From contig NC_052616.1 of NCBI RefSeq assembly GCF_016545825.1, positions 7,998,001 to 8,062,000 on the forward strand: a DNA stretch of 64,000 bases, written 5' to 3'. Below, one piece after another: positions 57,201 to 64,000 of the stretch; the first letter of the stretch is position 1; every line of letters starts with the position of its first letter. The position numbers were made by a program, and so were the translations under genes. The stretch comes from Eucalyptus grandis. Its lineage: Eukaryota; Streptophyta; Magnoliopsida; Myrtales; Myrtaceae. The notes under the pieces were generated by a model, which was not told the DNA's origin, did not search any database, and saw only the letters and a program-made list of their open reading frames with translations.

Positions 57201-58298
57201 CCTTTGAATTGTTGTAGCATGAAAAAATTTCAAGTTTCGATCGCCCCACTTTAACCAGTTAATTCTGGATCTAATGCCCCAATACATTTCTTCTTGGCGC
57301 CACAATGAACTGATTTTCTCAGTGATGTTATTGTATTCCTCTGCCTTGTCATTCCGATTTGCCCTGTTAATGATCTGAGTGAGCTGATTTCTGAGCTGGT
57401 CAATTTGTTTAGATGCATTTTTAAAAGATCTCCTGCTTCATTTTCTCAAATCCTGGGTTGCCTTTTTTGTTTTCTTGACCAAATCTCCTTGCTACCAATT
57501 CTCTAATTTCCAAGCCTTGTCTACTACATCTGCACATTCGGGATGATCTAACCAGAAAGCTTCAAATTTGAAAAGTCTCTGTCTTTGCTGTTCAAATGCA
57601 TTTAAGCATAATAAAAGGGGACTATGATCAGATCCCATTGCTGGAAATGCAAAGGCTTCGGCATTGGGGAATAAAAGCCTCCATTCTAGGTTGCAAAATG
57701 CTCGATCAAGCCTTTTTTTAACTAAATCTTCACCGTCTCTTTTATTTGTCCACGTGAATGCGCACCCATTGCTTTCAATATCTATTAGAAAACATGAGTC
57801 AAGAAAGTCCCGAAAAGTCGTCATTTGAAATCTTTCCTTTAGTCTTCGGCCCATCTTCTCCCAATGATATAGCACCTCATTGAAATCACCAATACAAAGT
57901 TAAGGTGCTGTTGTCGATCCATTTCTAGTATGAAGTAAGTTCCAAAGAGATACTCTCTCTTGGAAGTTAGTTGATGCATGTAGGAAAGAGATCTACATTT
58001 TAAAACCGTTTCCAGCCCCTATGCATAAAAGATCAATTAACTCTTGGCAGTTGTGCTCAATAGTAAGTTGCACCGAGTCATCCCATAATAATACCAAGCC
58101 TCCCGCTATTCCGATAAGATTAACAGCAAACATAGAAGAAAATTTTAGACTTTTTTTGATGTTTTCCACCATATGGTATTGATTTTTGGTTTCCATAAGA
58201 AAAATCAAATTAGGTCTCTCGCAAGCCACTAAGGCTCGTAGGTGCTGGACTGTTAAGGGAGAGCCTAAACCTTGACAGTTCCAGCTTAACACCTTCAT
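54220..58298 (-). pseudogene. LINE ORF2: endonuclease, reverse transcriptase, RNase H
   Basis: Broken frames appear in the standard order. Endonuclease: MKVLSWNCQGLGSPLT and METKNQ at 58298-57993, GSDHSPLLL at 57875-57492. Reverse transcriptase: KAPRPDGLSSLFYQSQW, ITEFRPISLCN and YKVITKVMSNRLKP at 57305-56703; TRGIRQGDPLSPYLFI and the catalytic box FFADDAIFF at 56510-56100. A later region with GFKDLVELNKAMLEKQAWRL is at 55732-55358, zinc-binding reverse transcriptase tail at 54969-54715, and RNase H with SNDCISTVDSILG at 54573-54301. The intact enzyme nicks DNA and copies LINE RNA at the nick. At least five stops or frameshifts lie between these frames, so it is a relic. Confidence 0.85.
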
Positions 58299-58575
58299 GG
58301 CTTTCTTGGTGGCTTATTAGGGCTAGCCACCAAAACCCCTACTGCTTCGCCTTCTCATATTTGAATTAGTGTTTTCATAAGGTTGTCCATGTCCACAAGG
58401 GTCATCAGACGGCCCTTTCTCTCATACGAAGCAAAGCGTTTTAATTTTTGGATGTTTGTTTTTTTGTACTAGATTTGGCTGCCCCTTGAATCCCCACCTC
58501 TGCACCATGCATTAGATACCCCATTGGTTGTTTCGAGTACTGTTGGATGCGTTTACCTTTTTTCTGTTCTGCGAG

Positions 58576-58866
58576 TTATGTTGAGATTGATAATTTTGGT
58601 GTTGGTTGTGTTATAGGATGATAAAGTACAATGGCTTGGTTGCCATCTGTTGAAGATTTGCTGTTCGACTCGTCATTGGAAGGGATAACAGGGGTCTCGG
58701 GGATCATGTCCTCTTTATGTAAGGTGAGGCTATCTCCCCATAAAAGGTAGTCCAGCAAGGGCTGAACTCTTTCACCTCTACTTTCAACCAAGATCCATAA
58801 CGTCCTAGTTTATCTTGAGGAAGTCCAAATTCTTCATAGGGAAATGTCGGGTAATAGTTTGCATAA
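58576..58866 (-). pseudogene. LINE ORF1, C-terminal part
   Basis: The minus-strand frame reads HYANYYPTFPYEEFGLPQDK, LGRYGSWLKVESRGERVQP and ends near 58576 in PKLSIST. It directly continues the zinc knuckle cut at 61950 (CYSCGYIGH). The YGSWLKV stretch is the usual sequence after the knuckle in plant LINE ORF1 and DUF4283 proteins. Removal of the nested element would bring the two parts together in one frame. Confidence 0.75.
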
Positions 58867-58870
58867 TGGC

Positions 58871-59623
58871 TGATGCAGCCTACATTGAAGACCGGCTCTC
58901 TCGACTAGGAAGATCGGCCCGCATTAAAGCTCGACGAAACCGAGAAGCCATAACGACATCTTGAGTCCATCCCGGAAGTTGGAAAGACACCTTGCCACGA
59001 AGACGTTATGCTTTTACTATTTCTGCTAATTTTAATGTCCTTCTTTATTTCTCTTAGTTTTAATGTTCTGTCTTTATTTCTCCTAGTTTCAATGCTCCGT
59101 CTTTATTTCTTTGACGATATAAGCCCAATTTCTTGTAGAAGACGAATAGCTTTTGATGAATGAAAAACTTTGCTTGAAGCAAGTATCGTGAACCTTGTAG
59201 AGTTCAACCCTTGAAAACCTAGAAGAGTTTTCACTTCGTCCTTGAAGAGTCGGAGCTTTTGAAATCTGCATCCTTGAAGAGTTGCAGTCATCGATCTTGA
59301 AGAATCGGTGCCCCCTCAACTTCCTTGGAGGCCTAGAAGAGCAACCAGCGAAGTTCCTATCTTTTCCTGTTCTGTTCGTTACTTTCAACCCAATTTCTAC
59401 TATCCTACAGCGCTTATTTCAGAAAACCCAAAACAGAGAAATTGTAGATCCAGAAGTCTTTGTTCATTTGGCTTTGAAATCAGGTTGATCCGATCTGTAT
59501 CGACAAAGATACGACTGTTCTCCTGAGCTTGCGCAGTGCTGAAATTCCTGTTTGTCCTATTTCCGTGTGCGAGTCACTCTCCCGATCCTATTGTTTGAGA
59601 AAGTCTACCCTAGGTTTGCATCA
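58871..59623 (+). repeat. 5' LTR of the Gag-protease element
   Basis: The 753-bp LTR is nearly identical to 61197-61949 and is followed after two bases by the primer site. It holds a TTTGACGATATAAGCCC sequence near 59110 that may serve as a TATA-type promoter. Confidence 0.92.
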
Positions 59624-59653
59624 TTTGGTATCAGAGCTTTGGAGGAGAGGACA

Positions 59654-61354
59654 ATGCCTCCAAGACAAGCTAGGCGTCGTGGCGGCAGAACCCTTCCCCT
59701 CAATGAATTGCACACACTCGCTGAGAATATGCAACGACAAATTGACGAATTGACGCAAGAAGTTCAGCGATTGAGGGCTGAAGCAAATAATTCTCCACCC
59801 CGTTCCAGGACTGAAGATTCCCATGGTGACTCTTCCTCTTCGGAGAGTGTTCAATCTATTCACGGTCGGAGGAATGTTCGACATCGTTTACAACATATTC
59901 GTGAGCCAGATTGGGAAAAGGAAATCAAGAAAGATGTTCCAGAATTTACAGGTAATAAGTCTCCTGATGAAATTGTTGATTGGCTAACACTTGTGAATGA
60001 GGTGTTTGAGCATCGAAATGTTCCAGACAATCGTCGTGTTGGGATTATTGCTATGCGATTCCGAGGCAAGGCGATTGCTTGGTGGAGACGTGAAAAACAA
60101 ACTCGCCAAGTCGTTGGCAAAGCACAAGTCACTTCGTGGAGAAAGATGGAGGGCAAGATTCAAAAATATTTTCTTCCCAAAGGATATAAGAGAGAGCTCT
60201 ACCAACGGTACCAAAATCTAAAACAAGGTACGCGAACGGTGGACCAATACACCAATGAATTCAATGAGTTGGTGATTCGTAACAATATCCGGGACCCGGA
60301 GGATGTGCTTGTGAACAAATACTTGAACGGTCTTCAATTTTACATTCAAGACGCCTTGGAAGTCCTCGACATTTGGGACTTAGGAGATGCACACCAACGA
60401 GCACTCAAAATGGAGCGCTCTCATTCTCGGAGACAGCAATCTGCTAGTAAGCCTTCTACTCAGCCCCATGTTTCGAAGCAACCTACTACATCCGAAATAC
60501 GTTGCTATTCTTGTGGGGAGTTGGGTCATCGTGCTAGCAATTGTCAAATCAATAAGAATCGACCAGCCGGTAAAGCCTTTTTGGTGGATGATGATTCTGA
60601 TGAGAATGCTGAGAATCCACTTGAAGAGGAGTTGAAAAATGATGAAGAAGCTGCGGATGATGAACAAATAGTGCATGCTGACACTGGCGAACTTCTTATG
60701 GTGAGGAAAAATTTTCCTACTTCTCGAGATGACATTGGAGATAGGTGGTTACGTACCAATATTTTCCATTCTGCTTGCACGATCATGGGAAAGGTATGTC
60801 AATTAATTATTGACTCTGGTTGTTGTGAGAATATAATTTCTGAAGTAGCGGCTAACAAGCTGAAGTTGGAATTAAAAGCGCACCCTACGCCTTATAAAAT
60901 GTTGTGGTTGAAGATAGGTGCTGAGGTAACTGTTTCAAAACGATGCCTTGTTAATCTATCCATTGGTTCTGTTTATAGTGACAAAATATGGTGTGATGTT
61001 CTGCCGATGGATGCTAGTCACATTATTCTTGGTCGACCATGGCAATTCGATAAGAGGACTATGCATGATGGTTATCGAAATACATATTCTTTTGAATTTG
61101 GAGGCAAGAAGATTACATTGGCACCTAGTAGGGTGGGAGATTCTTCGATGATGATGGCAAGAATTCGAGGACGAATTCTTTTAAAGATGGGGAGGATGAT
61201 GCAGCCTACATTGAAGACCGGCTCTCTCGACCAGGGAAGATCGGCCCGCATTAAAGCTCGGAAACCGAGAAGCCATAACGACATCTTGAGTCCATCCCGG
61301 AAGTTGGAAAGACACCTTGCCACGAAGACGTTATGCTTTTACTATTTCTGCTAA
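59654..61354 (+). CDS. Gag-protease polyprotein of a Gypsy-like non-autonomous retrotransposon
   Basis: The start ATG at 59654 (MPPRQARRRGGR) lies just after the primer site; the open frame extends upstream into the LTR without an ATG. The 566-residue product has a coiled-coil-prone stretch (NMQRQIDELTQEVQRLRAE, about 20-45), the retrotransposon Gag domain (FRGKAIAWWRRE, FLPKGYKRELYQRYQNLKQG, YTNEFNELVIRNN, about 100-260), a CCHC zinc knuckle CYSCGELGHRASNC near 297 and an aspartic protease with LIIDSGCCENIIS and HIILGRPWQFDKR. Gag would form the RNA-packaging particle and the protease would mature it. The frame is uninterrupted and runs about 50 codons into the 3' LTR. Copying enzymes must come from a partner element. 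Confidence 0.88.
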   Translation: MPPRQARRRGGRTLPLNELHTLAENMQRQIDELTQEVQRLRAEANNSPPRSRTEDSHGDSSSSESVQSIHGRRNVRHRLQHIREPDWEKEIKKDVPEFTGNKSPDEIVDWLTLVNEVFEHRNVPDNRRVGIIAMRFRGKAIAWWRREKQTRQVVGKAQVTSWRKMEGKIQKYFLPKGYKRELYQRYQNLKQGTRTVDQYTNEFNELVIRNNIRDPEDVLVNKYLNGLQFYIQDALEVLDIWDLGDAHQRALKMERSHSRRQQSASKPSTQPHVSKQPTTSEIRCYSCGELGHRASNCQINKNRPAGKAFLVDDDSDENAENPLEEELKNDEEAADDEQIVHADTGELLMVRKNFPTSRDDIGDRWLRTNIFHSACTIMGKVCQLIIDSGCCENIISEVAANKLKLELKAHPTPYKMLWLKIGAEVTVSKRCLVNLSIGSVYSDKIWCDVLPMDASHIILGRPWQFDKRTMHDGYRNTYSFEFGGKKITLAPSRVGDSSMMMARIRGRILLKMGRMMQPTLKTGSLDQGRSARIKARKPRSHNDILSPSRKLERHLATKTLCFYYFC

Positions 61355-61949
61355 TTTTAATGTCCTTCTTTATTTCTCTTAGTTTTAATGTTCTGTCTTT
61401 ATTTCTCCTAGTTTCAATGCTCCGTCTTTATTTCTTTGACGATATAAGCCCAATTTCTTGTAGAAGACGAATAGCTTTTGATGAATGAAAAACTTTGCTT
61501 GAAGCAAGTATCGTGAACCTTGTAGAGTTCAACCCTTGAAAACCTAGAAGAGTTTTCACTTCGTCCTTGAAGAGTCGGAGCTTTTGAAATCTGCATCCTT
61601 GAAGAGTTGCAGTCATCGATCTTGAAGAATCGGTGCCCCCCTCAACTTCCTTGGAGGCCTAGAAGAGCAACCAGCGAAGTTCCTATCTTTTCCTGTTCTG
61701 TTCGTTACTTTCAACCCAATTTCTACTATCCTACAGCGCTTATTTCAGAAAACCCAAAACAGAGAAATTGTAGATACAGAAGTCTTTGTTCATTTGGCTT
61801 TGAAATCAGGTCGATCCGATCTGTATCGACAAAGATACGACTGTTCTCCTGAGCTTACGCAGTGCTGAAATTCCTGTTTGTCCTGTTTCCGTGTGCGAGT
61901 CACTCTCCCGATCCTATTGTTTGAGAAAGTCTACCCTAGGTTTGCATCA
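61197..61949 (+). repeat. 3' LTR of the Gag-protease element
   Basis: The LTR has the same length as the 5' LTR and ends TTTGCATCA immediately before the LINE sequence resumes. It supplies the last codons and the stop of the Gag-protease frame. Confidence 0.92.
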
Positions 61950-62608
61950 TGGCCTATGTAACCACAGGAATAGCAATAGTGTGGTAGTCTCTCATATTTG
62001 AAGTCAATCCACCAATTTCTATCTCCCACATGAATGATCGCTCCAGTTTTTAGAGGATGAAACAGATTCAGCCTTACTCTTGCTTTACCAGTTTTTCGAG
62101 AGCTATTATTTCGAGCATCAATTCTAACTTCCTCTACTTCTCCCATTTTTCCAACAATCGTGAGAATACAATCCTCCGACATAGCAGCTCTTGGAAGCCC
62201 CATCAGATGCACCCAAAAGGAGCAATGTTTAAACTCATAGCAGTGCTCGGGAATGGTAGGGTCCCCTTCCTGTAGAACTAACAGATTACTTGCAAAGGAC
62301 CAAGGGCCTATCTGTAGAATTCTTTTCTGTTCTTCCTCCGAGTTGAAAATGAATACAAAGAAGCCTGATTCAATCACCTCACATCTGACCTCTTGTACCT
62401 TCCAAGCCCCTTTCATTGTAGCCCAAAATGCTAAGAAATTAACATTTGGTTTCGAGAACAATTTTCCATATAATAGATACTCACCAGCCTGTTTGTGTAC
62501 CTCAGGGATGCGGCCATTCAGTTCCGTGTTATCATCCGCTGCCCATAGATCTCCCATGCGTTTACAAAGGGCAAGCAATCGAAGATGGTCTTCCTGGTTG
62601 CCCTCCAT
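61950..62608 (-). pseudogene. LINE ORF1, N-terminal part (DUF4283 and zinc knuckle)
   Basis: ATG at 62608 (MEGNQEDHLRLLALCKRM) is preferred over a TTG 10 codons upstream. The region shows the plant LINE ORF1 pattern: LLYGKLFSKPNVNFLAFWAT, VFIFNSEEEQKRILQIGPWS, HCSFWVHLMGLP (DUF4283, about 60-160) and WWIDFKYERLPHYCYSCGYI of a CCHC knuckle, where the frame meets the retrotransposon LTR. In intact LINEs this protein binds the element RNA. The frame is open throughout this part. Confidence 0.82.
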
Positions 62609-62978
62609 GGCAGAATCGAGTTGGACCCCAAATGACAAAGTTGCGTGCGGGGAATATCGGTTGGACGAGAAGGTTAGGATTAAGATTGGATGCTATGTTT
62701 GGTTTGGAAATGAAGGGAGCTCTGTAGGTTTTGGATCAATTTCGTTAGAAAATCTGGACCAGACAAGTTAGGGTTTCAGAGCTGATTTGCTTATTTTTGA
62801 ATTCAAGAGAGGAAAAAGGTTTGAGCTAATTGGGTGGAAAGGCTATATCAACAGCCATTTCTCACGAGAAGAGATGTAGGAGCAATCACCATGAGGGGAT
62901 GGAAGAGAACTCACCTTCAGCAAGAGAAGAAGCTACCGTCGGGCAGAGGGGAGCTCGCCTTTAGCATGACCAATTAAG

Positions 62979-63124
62979 TTACACGTGGGTAAAAAAATAA
63001 CCTGGACAAGTTATGGTCAGTGTCCCATCTTCAATACCCCCATTCTTCTCGTGCGAAATGATTAGATCATTATTTCTATCCTGACATCTGAGAAAAAACA
63101 AAATAGAAGCTCAGAGACTGAGCG

Positions 63125-63125
<1 letters not shown>
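62979..63125. other. Host flank right of the LINE
   Basis: This short unique sequence lies between the LINE target site and the GA tract. It may be the promoter side of the exon at 63190, but no clear promoter element was recognised. Confidence 0.35.

Positions 63126-63171
<46 letters not shown>
63126..63171. repeat. (GA)n microsatellite
   Basis: About 22 GA units lie directly upstream of the candidate start codon at 63190, a common arrangement in plant 5' leaders. Confidence 0.95.
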
Positions 63172-63174
<3 letters not shown>

Positions 63175-63189
63175 GTTTTTTCATTGAGC

Positions 63190-63435
63190 ATGTCAGAATT
63201 GGCTGGTAACAACCAACCGCCACCGCCGTTTCCAGCCAAGCCAACGGCACCCCGTTGCCCCCCCTCCCCCTACCCGACACGCGCCTCCGTCGACTCCCTC
63301 TTCATCAGCACAAGTGGCGGCAGCAGAGGGCCAAGCAAGATGGGCTTGGGCCCGATGACCCTGGTCTCTCGCATCTTGGAATATAAGCCATTCTCATTTT
63401 TTGCTGACTTGGATATTCCACGAGATGAGCTTTAG
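63190..63435 (+). pseudogene. Possible WRKY group I-like first exon, interrupted
   Basis: The frame from ATG 63190 reads MSELAGNNQPPPPFPAKPTA, then TRASVDSLFISTSGGSRGPS, then KMGLGPMTLVS. A proline-rich start, an (R)xSV(D/E)SLF word and GPMTLVS are the pattern of the N-terminal exon of group I WRKY transcription factors. In those proteins SFFxDxDPDxE follows; here RILEYKPF intervenes before SFFADLDIPRDEL and a stop. A hAT-type element begins 41 bp later. No WRKY domain is in the window. It may be a gene fragment or a first exon with an odd splice border. Confidence 0.4.
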
Positions 63436-63476
63436 GCCACCAGCAAATCCAGAATCATCAAACATCGCTATATTAG

Positions 63477-64000
63477 TAGAGGCGAGCATGGTCCAGGGGT
63501 CCACCCCCTAACCCTATGACCAATTTGCACAATACGGGTGCTCAATTTTTAGGACCGAAGACCAGCCCTATTAAACTTGGGACCGAGGACTGGACCGACC
63601 TAATGGGTTCGGTCTGGTTCCAGAGTCAACCTGGGACCAACCAATAATTTTTTATTTCATTTTTTGAACTCCTTAAAAAAGCGATTGAGGATCAAACTGA
63701 CCCAATGGATTCGGTCAAATTTCAAGGTCAACCCAGGACTAACCAATAATTTTTTATTTCATTTTTTGTACTCCTTAAAAGGGCAATTAAGGATCGTACC
63801 AACCTAATGAGTTCGATGATAAGCGAGGTTAACTAAGAAAGGCAAGCAGTGAGGGTCAAGTGAGGTGAGCATCAAATATAATGAGCATCGAATGTCGAGC
63901 GGGAAGCAACAAGCCAAGCGAGCATCAAGCGGCGAGCAGCACGAGTGGCCCAAAGCGAGCGAGGCGAGTGTCGAGTGGCAAGCGGAGAAGTTGTTTCTTT
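63477..64000. mobile_element. Second member of the 50.5-kb hAT family, cut by the window end
   Basis: The sequence starts TAGAGGCGAGCATGGTCC, matches the left end and interior of 50471-51465 (including the GAGCGAGGCGAGTGTCGAGTGG region) and runs off the window. The preceding 8 bases TATATTAG (63469-63476) would be the left target duplication. The same sequence stands uninterrupted at about 6333 in block A's neighbour. Confidence 0.85.

Larger units (their letters stand above)
58871..61949 (+). mobile_element. Young LTR retrotransposon with only Gag and protease (TR-GAG type)
   Basis: The 3079-bp element has two LTRs of 753 bp each (58871-59623, 61197-61949) starting TGATGCA and ending TTGCATCA. 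The primer site TGGTATCAGAGC is at 59626-59637, and a purine-rich AAGATGGGGAGGA precedes the 3' LTR. The flanks share TGGC (58867-58870, 61950-61953), or five bases ATGGC if the LTR's last A is counted. By eye the LTRs differ at about five bases and three small indels, so insertion was recent. Only Gag and aspartic protease are encoded; reverse transcriptase, RNase H and integrase are absent. It sits in ORF1 of the opposite-strand LINE. Confidence 0.92.
54133..62965 (-). mobile_element. Full-length but decayed LINE with a nested retrotransposon
   Basis: The element reads right to left and is bordered by the 13-bp duplication ATGATCAATTAAG (54120-54132) and ATGACCAATTAAG (62966-62978), one mismatch. 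It ends in a 13-base T run (54133-54145), the poly(A) tail on its strand. The 5' leader is 62965-62609, ORF1 62608-61950 continuing at 58870-58576, and ORF2 58298 to about 54220 with endonuclease, reverse transcriptase, zinc-binding region and RNase H in that order. Without the 3.1-kb element inside, its length is about 5.75 kb, normal for plant L1-type LINEs. Stops in ORF2 and the split ORF1 make it inactive. Confidence 0.88.

Noticed and set aside
59552..59653. Gag frame starting at 59552
   Set aside because: The first codon is TTG inside the LTR and upstream of the primer site; ATG 59654 is the first ATG in the frame.
1..64000. tRNA, rRNA or small structured RNA genes
   Set aside because: Scanning for box B-like GGTTCGAATCC words and rRNA words gave only primer binding sites of retroelements; a covariance-model search would be needed to exclude more.

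Overview
The window looks like nuclear DNA of a flowering plant, probably a woody eudicot. The evidence is L-type lectin receptor kinase (LecRK) genes, plant Copia and Gypsy-type retroelements primed by initiator-Met tRNA, TRIM elements, a plant LINE with RNase H, hAT and Harbinger-type miniature elements, and long AT-rich spacers. The species cannot be fixed from the sequence. No bacterial gene, CRISPR array, rRNA or tRNA was seen.

The backbone is a minus-strand array of LecRK copies in different states of decay. Block A (1-6190) keeps only the membrane-encoding start of a kinase copy plus upstream remnants. Block B (16.2-19.9 kb) has an open kinase frame and a frameshifted lectin remnant. 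Block D (37.3-40.4 kb) is the only copy in which signal peptide, lectin, membrane segment and kinase share one frame; its lectin end is expanded by 99-bp repeats and its kinase is cut by a 686-bp TRIM. Block E (41.5-43.5 kb) is lectin only. Block C (45.4-53.4 kb) has an open kinase frame and a lectin remnant. In B and C kinase and lectin are split, so the surviving kinases appear lectin-less.

Because the blocks are paralogous, many insertions can be read against empty sites, and most show target-site duplications (TSDs). In block A or C these are a hAT-like element (60-741), a TRIM shared by A and C (1042-2340, 47756-49085), a solo LTR (45559-46198) and a hAT element (50471-51465). Block E has a palindromic hAT element (41993-42908) and block D has the TRIM (37477-38162).

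Between the blocks lie a degenerate minus-strand Copia element (6683-11424, TSD ATCCT); a nest of an outer inverted repeat, a Harbinger-like element and a 3.1-kb solo LTR carrying 11 G-box motifs (11.5-15.9 kb); a degenerate plus-strand Copia element (21319-25743); a decayed mitochondrial carrier gene (29.1-31.4 kb); duplicated and inverted non-coding repeats (20.4, 33.0 and 34.2-35.0 kb); and AT-rich spacer.

The right end (54133-62965) is a full-length but decayed LINE on the minus strand with a 13-bp TSD. A young plus-strand retrotransposon coding only for Gag and protease (58871-61949) split its ORF1. After it come a possible WRKY-like first exon (63190-63435) and the start of a second copy of the 50.5-kb hAT family (63477 to the window end).
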